Assembly: GCF_018687555.1 (NCBI RefSeq)
Contig: NZ_CP061296.1
Location: 1,116,001-1,180,000 of the forward strand
Source of the DNA: Polynucleobacter sp. MWH-P3-07-1
GTDB taxonomy: Bacteria > Pseudomonadota > Gammaproteobacteria > Burkholderiales > Burkholderiaceae
DNA length: 64,000 nt
Reading direction: 5' to 3'
Shown here: one piece after another, positions 1 to 8,228 of the stretch
Layout of the letters: each line of letters begins with the position of its first letter
Position numbering within the stretch: the first letter of the stretch is position 1
Made by a program: the position numbers and the translations under genes
Notes under the pieces: model-generated
Database searches by the model: none
What the model saw: the letters and a program-made list of their open reading frames with translations, nothing else
Told to the model about the DNA's origin: nothing

Positions 1-278
1 GTCCATTCGAACTGGAGGGTTCCACTTTCGGTGGCGATCGTAGTGAAGATCACCATCGGGTTAGCACCAACGCCTGGATAAAAATCGGATTTGAATACCT
101 CAACGCCGCCATAGGAGCAGGTGAAATTTCTGATGATGTCCCGCGGAATACGTTTACCGGTTTGGTCGTAACGAAAGCCGGTCTCCATATCATGTTGTGC
201 AATTGCCCGAATCTCAATAATCTCACCCCGCTTGGCTTTATCAGGCATGGTGATGACGGTACGAGAGGTTTTGCTCAT
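1..278 (-). CDS. soxZ: SoxZ, sulfur carrier subunit (partial, C-terminus off the window edge)
   Basis: The reverse strand reads 92 codons from an ATG at 278 to the window edge, so roughly the last ten residues of a normal SoxZ (about 100 aa) are missing. The start MSKTSRTVITMPDKAKRGEI and the downstream GYDQTGKRIP-like and YPGVGANP stretches fit the immunoglobulin-like SoxZ fold. SoxZ pairs with SoxY in the periplasm, and the complex carries sulfur intermediates covalently during thiosulfate oxidation. The ATG overlaps the soxY stop as ATGA. A strong Shine-Dalgarno (GGAGGA) lies inside the last codons of soxY, so translation is probably coupled. No signal peptide is seen, as expected if SoxZ is exported together with SoxY. 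Confidence 0.9.
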   Translation of the reverse strand, partial: MSKTSRTVITMPDKAKRGEIIEIRAIAQHDMETGFRYDQTGKRIPRDIIRNFTCSYGGVEVFKSDFYPGVGANPMVIFTTIATESGTLQFEW

Positions 279-751
279 GGCTCCTCCGTACAAGCAGAAG
301 TAGTGACCATGGTTTGCACAGAGCTCTGCCAAAAACTACCATCGCTTAACTGAGCAATTGCCCAAACTTTCTGTGACTCAGCCAAGCGGACCCGAGTCGT
401 AATATTGGCAGTACCTGAGCGAGGCGTTAGATAGGCGCTAAACACATTGGGTAGTGGATTACCCTCGGCAATGATATGAATCGCCTTAACGTAGTTTTGC
501 TCGGTCATCGGGTTATCCACACCCACCTTCAGAACGACCAGATTGCCATTCTCTATCAATGGGGGAAGAACAAGTTTGACCTTGCCCTCATTTAAAGCAT
601 TCGATCCAATGATTTTTTGAATGGCCTCTAGCGCTTCAGGCTTTTTTGCTAGAACCAATGATGGCTGTAAGCAGAAGGAAACACCAAGCAGCAATGCTTG
701 AGTGAGCCAATCACGCCTTCCTACATTTTTTTTAGTCTGTATTGCACTCAT
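275..751 (-). CDS. soxY: SoxY-like sulfur carrier with atypical C-terminus
   Basis: A 158-aa exported protein. A charged N-terminus containing GRRDWL is followed by a hydrophobic stretch ending near residue 35 (VLA-KK), which suggests Tat-type export. The Ig-like body resembles SoxY, the subunit whose C-terminal cysteine carries the sulfur substrate. In classical SoxY the swinging arm ends GGCGG. Here the chain ends SACTEEP, with a single cysteine at residue 154, five from the end, and no glycines around it. The codons for that EEP tail also form the ribosome-binding site of soxZ. The gene lies 4 nt after soxX and overlaps soxZ by ATGA. The family assignment is firm because of the context. 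Whether the arm works with the usual SoxA/X/B partners is uncertain. Confidence 0.85.
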   Translation of the reverse strand: MSAIQTKKNVGRRDWLTQALLLGVSFCLQPSLVLAKKPEALEAIQKIIGSNALNEGKVKLVLPPLIENGNLVVLKVGVDNPMTEQNYVKAIHIIAEGNPLPNVFSAYLTPRSGTANITTRVRLAESQKVWAIAQLSDGSFWQSSVQTMVTTSACTEEP

Positions 752-755
752 GTTT

Positions 756-1214
756 TTACTCAGTAGCTTTGGTTTTCAGGGTTTGTAAAAAGGCGATTAC
801 GTCTTCGATCTCTTGTCCTGATAGTATCGTCTGACCTGCATATTTTGGTGCGACACGAGTGAATCCCTCGCTTCGGTAATACGCAGGCATGATGGTATTG
901 GGATTGAAATAAGCTGGATTAACCAAGCGCGCCCTTAGTTGAGCTGCACTATAGTGGGCCACACTTGCCCCAAGCTCGGGAGCCAAATTTCCCTGAAATT
1001 GCTCCTCCGGAAACGGGCCGTTATGACACAAGATGCATAAGCCACTTTGTCTACTTAATACAATGGCGCGCCCTCGAGCGGGATCGCCTGCTTGACTTGA
1101 AAGGGGTTCGCTAATCGCGCCATTCACAATCGTGACTGCAGATACCAACTCTGCATAACCAAAGAAAAAGAGCGTGACTAGTAAATAGATTACTAATACA
1201 CGCCCTGTTCTCAT
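756..1214 (-). CDS. soxX: SoxX, c-type cytochrome of the SoxAX complex
   Basis: A 152-aa periplasmic monoheme cytochrome c. An N-terminal hydrophobic signal (about residues 5-26) precedes a CILCH heme-binding motif at residues 60-64 and a likely axial methionine at 109 in NTIMPAYY, a SoxX signature. The C-terminus has the usual helix GQEIEDVIAFLQTL. SoxX with SoxA attaches the sulfur substrate to the SoxY cysteine. soxY begins 4 nt downstream. The molybdenum hydroxylase gene ends 29 nt upstream on the same strand, so the two sets may share a transcript. soxA and soxB are not in the window and presumably lie beyond position 1. Confidence 0.9.
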   Translation of the reverse strand: MRTGRVLVIYLLVTLFFFGYAELVSAVTIVNGAISEPLSSQAGDPARGRAIVLSRQSGLCILCHNGPFPEEQFQGNLAPELGASVAHYSAAQLRARLVNPAYFNPNTIMPAYYRSEGFTRVAPKYAGQTILSGQEIEDVIAFLQTLKTKATE

Positions 1215-1243
1215 ACCAACTTCTAAAAAATGGCTAAGCTAAA

Positions 1244-3463
1244 TTAAACCAACTTAATGCCGCTATTTTTCAGAGGAACATCCCGATACCGTTTGCCAGT
1301 AGCACGATACAGCGCATTTAATACTGCTGGGGCAGCAACTGCAATCGTAGGCTCACCTACTCCGCCCCACTCGCTTCCACCACCCTGAATCAAGATGGTT
1401 TCTACTTTAGGCATCTGCCCTAAACGAATCGAGTTAAAGGTATCGAAGTTCTTTTGAACCACAGCACCATTCTCGATGGTGATTTCTTCTTCGAAAAGTG
1501 CAGATAAGCCAAACACGAATGAACCGGCCACTTGACGCTCAATCTGCGCAGGGTTCACGGCATAGCTTGGATCAGTTGCTGCCACAATGCGATGAATCTT
1601 CACTTCATTGCCATTCTTCACAGAGAGCTCACAGGCTGCAGCGACATAGCTACCGTAGGCCTTAATCTGTGCAATTCCGCGATGTACACCAGGAGCCGCA
1701 GGCTTAGTCCAGCCGATACCGTCTGCAGCCGCTTGGAGTACCGCCATATTACGGGGATACTTTTGCATGTGCTTCAGGCGGAATTGAACTGCATCCATAC
1801 CGACTGCTTCAGCCAACTCATCCATAAAAGTTTCGATATAGATAGCGTTCTGATTGACGTTCACACCACGCCAGAAGCCTGGGGGAACATGGGTATTGCG
1901 CATCGCGTGGTCGACGTTCAAGTTATCAAAGCTATAACCAAAACCGTGCTCACCTTGTGGGTCGTAGCCTTGGAATACTGCTGGGTCTTTTCCTTGGTTG
2001 GCTTCCAAAATAAATGGGCGCACTGCTGCCAGAATCGACTGACCTGAGATACGGATGTTCAGCGCAGTGACATTCTTCTTATCATCAATCGCTGCAGTTA
2101 ATTTGGCCATCGTTGCAGGGTGATAACGACCTTGGGTCATATCTTCCTCACGAGTCCAGATCAATTTAATAGGCGTACCTGGCATCTGCTTGGCAATCGT
2201 TACCGCCTGTACCGCATAGTCCTGGAATGCACCACGACGACCAAAGCCGCCACCAATATTGACCTTATAGACTTCGCATTTTTCAGCAGGAAGGCCAGAT
2301 GCCGCAATCACTGCCGCCAAGGAGGCTTCGCCATCCTGGGTTGGAACCCATGCCTCACAAAGCTCAGGCGTCCACTTCGCAGTGGCATTCATAGGCTCTA
2401 GGGTTGCGTGGTTTAAGAATGGGTAAGAGTACGTTGCCTGAATCACTTTGCTGGCACCAGCAATAGCAGACTTCGCGTCGCCATTACTGTTGTGCACAAA
2501 GGCATCGTTTGCATTTAAACCTTCTTCGAAGATTTTTTTGATCGATGCGCTGGAGACATTGGCGTTAGCGCCGTTGTCCCAAACGATCGTCACTGCATCC
2601 ATCGCGGTTTTTGCTTGCCAGAAAGTATCAGCAACTACAGCCACAGCTGAATCACCAACTGGAACAACCTTCTTGACGCCCTTCATGCTCATCGCTTTAG
2701 TAGCGTCGTAGCTTTTGACCTTGCCACCAAAGACAGGCGATTGCCGAATATTAGCAACCAACATGCCTGGCATCTTCAAATCAATGGCATAGACCTGGCG
2801 GCCGGTTACCTTATCAGCTACACCGTCGATACGATTGACAGGTTTGCCGATCAAAGTCCAATCCTTAGGATCTTTTAAAGGAATATCCGCTGGAACTGGG
2901 AGCTGTGAAGCAGCTACTGAGACCTTACCAAAAGTTGTCTTACGACCAGATGGCGTATGGGTAATCACGCCGTTCAAAGCAAGGCACTCAGAAGCGGGGA
3001 CACCCCACTGATTTGCAGCCGCCTGTACTAACATCATGCGCGCTGCTGCACCACCCTTACGAACATACTGTTCGGAAGTACGGATACCACGGCTACCACC
3101 GGTTGAGAAACTACCCCAAGCTTGTTTACGACGCAAACTTTCGCTTGGTGATGGATATTCGTAGCTGACTTTGCTCCAATCACATTGCAACTCTTCAGCA
3201 ACCATCTGCGCTAAACCGGTGATGGTGCCCTGGCCCATTTCTGAACGAACCACACGAACGACGACATCATCATTGGGCTTGACTACAACCCAGACTCCAA
3301 TCTCTGGTGATGAGAGTGGCGCCATGGAGGTCATGCCAGAGCCCTCAGCAGCAGATGCTGAAGACATGAAATTCAAATCGAAGCCAATAGCCAGGCCAGT
3401 CGCAATGGCTGCTGAACCGACAATAAAACTTCTACGGGAAGGGTTTGTTGTATTGATAGTCAT
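1244..3463 (-). CDS. Molybdenum hydroxylase large subunit (IorB-like, xanthine dehydrogenase family)
   Basis: A 739-aa protein, close to the usual length of the isoquinoline 1-oxidoreductase beta-subunit group. It begins with a Tat signal (SRRSF at 9-13) and has the molybdopterin-binding glycine stretch GGGFGRR near residue 405. The GVGEP segment near residue 704 contains the conserved glutamate that acts as base in this superfamily. Such enzymes hydroxylate N-heterocycles or oxidise aldehydes using molybdopterin, [2Fe-2S] clusters and usually a cytochrome. The Fe-S subunit is encoded 10 nt upstream. The actual substrate cannot be read from sequence. Its closeness to soxX, a cytochrome gene, is unusual and may indicate shared expression. 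Confidence 0.85.
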   Translation of the reverse strand: MTINTTNPSRRSFIVGSAAIATGLAIGFDLNFMSSASAAEGSGMTSMAPLSSPEIGVWVVVKPNDDVVVRVVRSEMGQGTITGLAQMVAEELQCDWSKVSYEYPSPSESLRRKQAWGSFSTGGSRGIRTSEQYVRKGGAAARMMLVQAAANQWGVPASECLALNGVITHTPSGRKTTFGKVSVAASQLPVPADIPLKDPKDWTLIGKPVNRIDGVADKVTGRQVYAIDLKMPGMLVANIRQSPVFGGKVKSYDATKAMSMKGVKKVVPVGDSAVAVVADTFWQAKTAMDAVTIVWDNGANANVSSASIKKIFEEGLNANDAFVHNSNGDAKSAIAGASKVIQATYSYPFLNHATLEPMNATAKWTPELCEAWVPTQDGEASLAAVIAASGLPAEKCEVYKVNIGGGFGRRGAFQDYAVQAVTIAKQMPGTPIKLIWTREEDMTQGRYHPATMAKLTAAIDDKKNVTALNIRISGQSILAAVRPFILEANQGKDPAVFQGYDPQGEHGFGYSFDNLNVDHAMRNTHVPPGFWRGVNVNQNAIYIETFMDELAEAVGMDAVQFRLKHMQKYPRNMAVLQAAADGIGWTKPAAPGVHRGIAQIKAYGSYVAAACELSVKNGNEVKIHRIVAATDPSYAVNPAQIERQVAGSFVFGLSALFEEEITIENGAVVQKNFDTFNSIRLGQMPKVETILIQGGGSEWGGVGEPTIAVAAPAVLNALYRATGKRYRDVPLKNSGIKLV

Positions 3464-3473
3464 CGTTTTCCCC

Positions 3474-3923
3474 TTAAGCCTTAATCACTGCGTGAATAGC
3501 ATCACGAACTTGTTGGAAAGTGCCGCAGCGGCAAATATTGGATACCGATGCGCTAATTTCTTCATCGCTTGGCCTGGGGTTGTTCCGCAGTAATGCGGTA
3601 GTTGCCATCACCATGCCGGACTGACAATAGCCACACTGGGGCACTTGCTTTTCTACCCATGCTTTCTGAATCTTCGAAAGCTGGCCGCTCTTCTCCAAGC
3701 TCTCAATCGTTTCAATCTTCTTGCCTTCAGCAGCAGAGACTGGCAAAGAGCAACTGCGCATCGCCTGACCTTCGAACAGCACTGTACAGGCGCCGCAGGC
3801 ACCGATACCGCAACCGTATTTCGTTCCGGTCAAACCCACTTGTTCACGAATGACCCATAGCAAGGGGGTATCTGGATCGACATCCACCGCATATTTTTTG
3901 CCGTTGATATTTAAATTAGCCAT
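3474..3923 (-). CDS. [2Fe-2S] subunit of the molybdenum hydroxylase (IorA-like)
   Basis: A 149-aa two-cluster ferredoxin subunit. Plant-type [2Fe-2S] ligands are visible at Cys38, 43, 46 and 58 (YGCGIGACGACTVLF ... SC). The second, helical-domain cluster is at Cys97, 100, 131 and 133 (QCGYCQSG ... CRCG). It passes electrons from the molybdenum centre of the adjacent large subunit. There is no signal peptide. In this group the folded small subunit is exported with the Tat-tagged large subunit. The ATG at 3923 is preceded by AGGAG at good spacing and begins the operon that runs towards soxZ. A divergent lrgA gene starts 154 nt away. Confidence 0.9.
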   Translation of the reverse strand: MANLNINGKKYAVDVDPDTPLLWVIREQVGLTGTKYGCGIGACGACTVLFEGQAMRSCSLPVSAAEGKKIETIESLEKSGQLSKIQKAWVEKQVPQCGYCQSGMVMATTALLRNNPRPSDEEISASVSNICRCGTFQQVRDAIHAVIKA

Positions 3924-4077
3924 TCGTTATCTCCTGTGGATTGACCCTAATTGAATACAGTGTTTTTATAAAAGCGCTTCTCGCAGAACTCTATAGAAGC
4001 CCTACTTTAAGTGGTCTTATCTTAATCAATAAAAATGATATTGCGGTGCAACAATCATCGACCTGTAAGATCTCAAC

Positions 4078-4428
4078 ATGATCTGGGGTCTAGTACAAAT
4101 TCTGCTGTTTCAAGGTATCGGTGAGCTGATTTCGCAGTTCGCCTTGCCCACCCTGCCTGGGCCGGTGATTGGCCTGGTTTTACTGATCCTTTGGCTAGTC
4201 TTGCGCAAGGGCATTAATGCCGATTTAGCCATGGTCGCGGATGGCTTCAGTCAATATTTTGGCCTCCTATTTGTCCCCGCTGCGGTTGGAGTAGTCTTAT
4301 TTTTGCCTCAATTGAAGGCCAATGCCTTAGCGATTATTTGCGCCTTAGTGGGTAGCGTGATTCTGACGATTGCCTCTGCGGCTGTTGTGGTTCGCTTTCT
4401 GAGTTCAGAGAAATCATCCCATGACTGA
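4078..4428 (+). CDS. lrgA: CidA/LrgA family membrane protein
   Basis: A 116-aa protein with four predicted membrane helices and the family signature LPGPVIGLVLL near residues 27-37. CidA/LrgA proteins are small holin-like membrane proteins, implicated in cell-death control and in transport of small metabolites such as pyruvate in other bacteria. The next gene, an LrgB homologue, overlaps this one by 8 nt, the usual two-gene arrangement. It is divergent from the molybdenum hydroxylase operon and has no regulator beside it. The specific transported substrate is unknown. Confidence 0.85.
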   Translation: MIWGLVQILLFQGIGELISQFALPTLPGPVIGLVLLILWLVLRKGINADLAMVADGFSQYFGLLFVPAAVGVVLFLPQLKANALAIICALVGSVILTIASAAVVVRFLSSEKSSHD

Positions 4429-5149
4429 GAAACACTCCATCGTCGAGATTTGGGTCTATCTCTCAGGTAGCCCCCTCTTTGCTTTATTCATTACTTTGGC
4501 GGCCTATCAAGTAGGTCTATGGATTTATCACCACTTCAAAAATAATCCTTTGGCTAATCCCGTAGCCATTGCCATTCTCGTGGTGTGTTGCGTGATTCAG
4601 GCAATCGATATGCCTTACTCAAGTTACTTTGAGGGCGCCCAATTTATTCACTTCTTATTGGGCTCGGCAACAGTGTCTTTGGCAATACCGATTTACCGAG
4701 GGCTTCATAGTCTCAAGGGAAGGTCCCTGCCACTGGTCGCTTCTTTACTGACTGGTGGATTAGTCTCGATCATCAGTGCAGTCGGTATCGCAAAGCTACT
4801 CGGAGCTGGATCAGAGATCACGGGGGCGATGTATCCCAAGTCGGTCACCGCACCGATTGCCATGGGTATTGCTGAGCGTATTGGTGTATCGCCAACCTTG
4901 ACTGCGATCTTCGCTGTTGCTACCGGAATTTTAGGAGCGATCTTGGCGCCCTTTGTGCTCAATACTTTGGGTATGAAAGCCTGGTGGCAAAGAGGCTTTG
5001 CAATTGGCATTGGTGCGCACGGCATTGGTACCTCACGCGCTTTCAGCATTCATCCAGAAGCAGGAACTTACGCCAGTCTAGCAATGGGCATGAATGGTGT
5101 GATCAGCGCGATTGCCATTCCGATTCTGTATCACTTACTCAATCGCTAG
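4421..5149 (+). CDS. lrgB: LrgB/CidB family membrane protein
   Basis: A 242-aa multi-pass membrane protein. The conserved LrgB segments are visible: YPKSVTAPIAMGIAE near residues 138-152 and the glycine-rich IGIGAHGIGTSRAF near 195-208. LrgB works with LrgA in a membrane complex whose role (antiholin-like, murein hydrolase modulation or pyruvate uptake) differs between species. It overlaps lrgA by 8 nt, so the pair is probably translationally coupled. The stop at 5149 is one base from the end of a convergent, frame-broken barrel gene. Confidence 0.85.
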   Translation: MTEKHSIVEIWVYLSGSPLFALFITLAAYQVGLWIYHHFKNNPLANPVAIAILVVCCVIQAIDMPYSSYFEGAQFIHFLLGSATVSLAIPIYRGLHSLKGRSLPLVASLLTGGLVSIISAVGIAKLLGAGSEITGAMYPKSVTAPIAMGIAERIGVSPTLTAIFAVATGILGAILAPFVLNTLGMKAWWQRGFAIGIGAHGIGTSRAFSIHPEAGTYASLAMGMNGVISAIAIPILYHLLNR

Positions 5150-5150
5150 A

Positions 5151-5968
5151 CTAAAAATTCACTGTGGCAGAAAGTTGAGGTCCTGCATTGGTCCAGTTAG
5201 AAGACCCAGTGTTGTCCTTTAAGTGAAAGCCCATTGCACGATAAGCCAATGTCACATCACCCCAAGAAAAAGCATCGCCCACTCCAATCAAAGCCTGCCA
5301 AGTACCATTATTTGAACCAGGGCCCTTGCCACCATCAACATAAAAGGGAATAAACCAACTACTATCCATCACTCTCATGCGTCCTTTGAAGCCAATCACT
5401 GGATCAGTAGTTTGATTAACATAGGATGGGTTGCCAGCGTGAGCACGAACCACCCTTCCATCACGATCGACAGAAACAGCATCTGAGATAGTAGTTGTAG
5501 ATGAAATATATCTGGCACCCAATAAACCATCAATGTACAAAGATGAAGATTTAATGGCGGTATAGGTGACCGCAGAGGTCAAGTCTGAGTGACTGCAGCG
5601 TTGTACCCATAATCCAGCGTGTTATCCCTACCCCTAAGAGTGCGTAAGGTATTGCTACTCCCCGTGGATTGCCAGTACACCAAATCTTCCATTAGGCCCC
5701 AATCTCCCTTATGCGCCTCCAAAGTAAACATAGCCATTCCACCAGATCCGCTAATGTTTTGATTAATAGAGGAATCAGATATAGCAGAACGATTACCCAT
5801 TGTGTCAGTAGTCCAGCTTGCTGGTGCCCAAGCACTGACGGTGGCAGAGAAACGCCAATCATCGGTGACTGTTGGAATTGGATTCACAGTTTGCGCCTGC
5901 CCTGAGGCTATAAAACTCACCATGAATGATGTAACCAGTAGCAACGCAGTTTGGAGTTTCATAATCAA
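5151..5968 (-). pseudogene. Outer-membrane beta-barrel protein, interrupted by a frameshift
   Basis: Two consecutive reverse-strand frames make one protein. The first (5579-5968) has a signal peptide ending GQAQ and then barrel-like alternating strands, up to NAAVTQT and a TGA at 5579-5581. The second (5151-5582) continues one frame over from TTGACC as LTSAVTYTAIKSS and ends LSATVNF, with the terminal phenylalanine typical of outer-membrane barrels. Joined, they give about 270 aa, normal for a small barrel. A single-base indel around 5579-5590 explains the break. It may be a true mutation or a sequencing error. Reinitiation at the overlapping TTGA is possible but would not yield a full barrel. 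I do not recognise the exact family. Confidence 0.7.
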
Positions 5969-6044
5969 CCAATAAAAAGTTAGGGAAAATTAAACAATAC
6001 AAAATTATATCGATTAGGAAAAGCTTTCATGCAGGCAATTTGCC

Positions 6045-7370
6045 CTAATTTAAACAATTTAGATAAAAACGTTTGATTTCTTCATCACAGCTCACATCTT
6101 TGGCTTGAATAGGTCTTTGTAAAGTGATGCCCTCAATTGATCTGCAACGACTCAAAGCGACGTATACTTGACCAGAAGCAAAGGTTCCAGACGATAAGTC
6201 CACTTTGACTTTATCCAAAGTTTTGCCTTGACTCTTGTGAATGGTGACTGCCCATGCCAACATCAGCGGAATTTGTTCATAGGTGCCAATAATCTGAGGA
6301 GAAATCTTCCCTGACATCATGTCGTGCTCATAACGATAGGATTCCCATTGGTGGGTCGTGACCTCAACCGTATTGCTATAAGGGCCCTTCTGTACCAGTA
6401 CCTTCACTTTGTCGGGTAGCAATTCACGCACCACTCCTACCGTGCCATTCACCCAGCGTTTTGGAAAAGTAGGATCAGTGGCCGTAAACATCACCCGCGC
6501 GCCGACCTTTAATCCGAGCTTTGCTGCTGAAGGAAGATTACGCTCATCTACATTGAACTTACCCGTCGACTTACTGGCATAGGTTTTGATTTCAGTCTCT
6601 AGAGCTCTCAGTCCTGCCCCATTAATTTGATCTGCTCGTGCATTGGTGGTCGTCAGCGTAATGGTTTGATCATCGATCTCTTTGGCATTAGTAAAACACT
6701 CATGATTGAGAATATCTAAAGCTTCATCGATGTCTTGGTTAATCCGAATGCGATTGAGCAATTCAGCAAAGCGTTCATCTTTTTGCCGAAAGATCTTGCT
6801 CAACTCAATCATGGTGACATCTTTCCGATGGAGGGCCATGGCATAGAAGAAATAAGGACCTTCGTAACCGCGCTGCGAGAGCACTTCCATATCGCCACTG
6901 GAGACTACTGGCGGCAACTGAAATAAGTCACCCACAAAGAGTACTTGTATGCCCCCAAACGGTTTACCTTTATGGGGACCGTTTTCTCGTAAGAAGAGAT
7001 CCATGGCATCCACTAAATCAGCCCGCACCATGGAGATTTCATCAATGATGAGTAAACGGATATCTTTATAGAGTCGTTTATCGCGCAATGGCTTGATATC
7101 TTCCTCAGGAAAGATCAAGCGCGGAGGGAGTCTAAAGAAGGAATGAATCGTGACGCCCTTCACTTGCAAGGCAGCTACACCTGTTGGGGCAACCACGACA
7201 ACATTGCCAGGGATATGCTCCCTGAGATAGCCAATCAAGGTCGTCTTGCCGGTACCGGCTTTGCCGCTCACAAAGATATAAGGATCTTGCCGCTCAATCG
7301 CATCAATCACGGCCTGGTAGTCAGGGGTGATCTCAATTTCGGATGAATCGGGGGTGCTAGGTAAGGACAT
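6045..7370 (-). CDS. Pif1-like AAA-family DNA helicase
   Basis: A 441-aa superfamily 1B helicase. The Walker A motif GKAGTGKT is at residues 36-43, the Walker B DE at 110-111 (LLIIDEISM), and a glutamine-containing DLFQLPPV motif follows. Late motifs are TIHKSQGKTLDKVKVDL and VALSRCRS near the C-terminus. Pif1-type helicases unwind 5' to 3' and resolve G-quadruplexes and other DNA structures. The bacterial role is less studied. It has no obvious operon partner: a broken barrel gene lies downstream and a diguanylate cyclase upstream, on the same strand but separated by small gaps. Start ATG at 7370 precedes a short acidic N-terminus. Confidence 0.85.
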   Translation of the reverse strand: MSLPSTPDSSEIEITPDYQAVIDAIERQDPYIFVSGKAGTGKTTLIGYLREHIPGNVVVVAPTGVAALQVKGVTIHSFFRLPPRLIFPEEDIKPLRDKRLYKDIRLLIIDEISMVRADLVDAMDLFLRENGPHKGKPFGGIQVLFVGDLFQLPPVVSSGDMEVLSQRGYEGPYFFYAMALHRKDVTMIELSKIFRQKDERFAELLNRIRINQDIDEALDILNHECFTNAKEIDDQTITLTTTNARADQINGAGLRALETEIKTYASKSTGKFNVDERNLPSAAKLGLKVGARVMFTATDPTFPKRWVNGTVGVVRELLPDKVKVLVQKGPYSNTVEVTTHQWESYRYEHDMMSGKISPQIIGTYEQIPLMLAWAVTIHKSQGKTLDKVKVDLSSGTFASGQVYVALSRCRSIEGITLQRPIQAKDVSCDEEIKRFYLNCLN

Positions 7371-7397
7371 GCCCTATTGTTTCACGCTCGAGCAACC

Positions 7398-8225
7398 CTA
7401 GAGCCCATTTGATAGCGCGCACTGATTTCTGCCTGCTGTTTTAGCCTGATACATAGCTTGATCACAGCCTTGATAGTATTGTCTAAGGATATTTGCAGCA
7501 AATTCATCATGCTTCTGTTCGGGGTCGAACACCGCAATTCCAATGCTGATGGAAATGTGAATTTCAACGCCGGCAACATTGGCAATCGCTTCTTTAGCTA
7601 TATGTTTGCGAAGGCGTTCTGCAACTTCGAAAGCGTGAACTTGGTCGGTGTCTGGAAGTGTTACCAAGAATTCTTCACCACCTACTCGGCCAAAAATATC
7701 AATTGCCCTCAATTCCGCTTGACAACATTTTGTGAGGTTTAGTAGTACGGTATCACCAACCCAATGCCCATGGGCGTCATTAATCAGCTTGAAGTGATCA
7801 ATATCAATCATCAAAAAAGCTAATGGATGTTTAGTTCGAATACTTCTTTCAATCTCTAATAAGGTTCTTGAAAATGTCTCTGGACGACTGAGTGCACCAG
7901 TTAAAGAGTCTGTCTTATTAATTTGCGCAAGCGTTAGATTGGTATTTTCTAAATCATTTAGCAAGCGCTTAATATAGAGAGTGCCTAACAAAATGAGTGA
8001 GGAAATCACTGTAGCAAGCGCTGCGTCTAATAAATTCAGATTGCCATCATTCAAGAAGTCAAATAATGGGGTAACGCGTCTTCCCAGCATCAGAGTGTAT
8101 GCAATAGAAAGACATGCAAAAGTTTTACGGTAAGACTGGGTTTTTAACAGCAAGTAAATTGAAAATCCAACCGCCATCAATTGGGCAATGAACGCTAAGA
8201 GATAGAGTCCAATACCCGTCATCAT
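7398..8225 (-). CDS. Membrane diguanylate cyclase (GGEEF)
   Basis: A 275-aa protein with about three N-terminal membrane segments (residues 3-25, 35-50 and 66-86) followed by a complete GGDEF domain. The active-site motif is GGEEF at 182-186, a catalytically competent variant. The inhibitory I-site RxxD is present as RAID at 173-176, so product feedback is expected. DIDHFKLIND supplies the metal and substrate aspartates. It makes c-di-GMP from two GTP. It begins 3 nt after an HD-GYP phosphodiesterase gene, so synthesis and breakdown enzymes are probably co-transcribed. It sits at the left edge of the polysaccharide island. Confidence 0.92.
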   Translation of the reverse strand: MMTGIGLYLLAFIAQLMAVGFSIYLLLKTQSYRKTFACLSIAYTLMLGRRVTPLFDFLNDGNLNLLDAALATVISSLILLGTLYIKRLLNDLENTNLTLAQINKTDSLTGALSRPETFSRTLLEIERSIRTKHPLAFLMIDIDHFKLINDAHGHWVGDTVLLNLTKCCQAELRAIDIFGRVGGEEFLVTLPDTDQVHAFEVAERLRKHIAKEAIANVAGVEIHISISIGIAVFDPEQKHDEFAANILRQYYQGCDQAMYQAKTAGRNQCALSNGL

Positions 8226-8228
8226 GAT

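Noticed and set aside
1532-2047. A 171-codon plus-strand frame opposite the molybdenum hydroxylase large subunit
   Set aside because: Antisense shadow of a well-conserved gene; no ribosome-binding site or recognisable domain.
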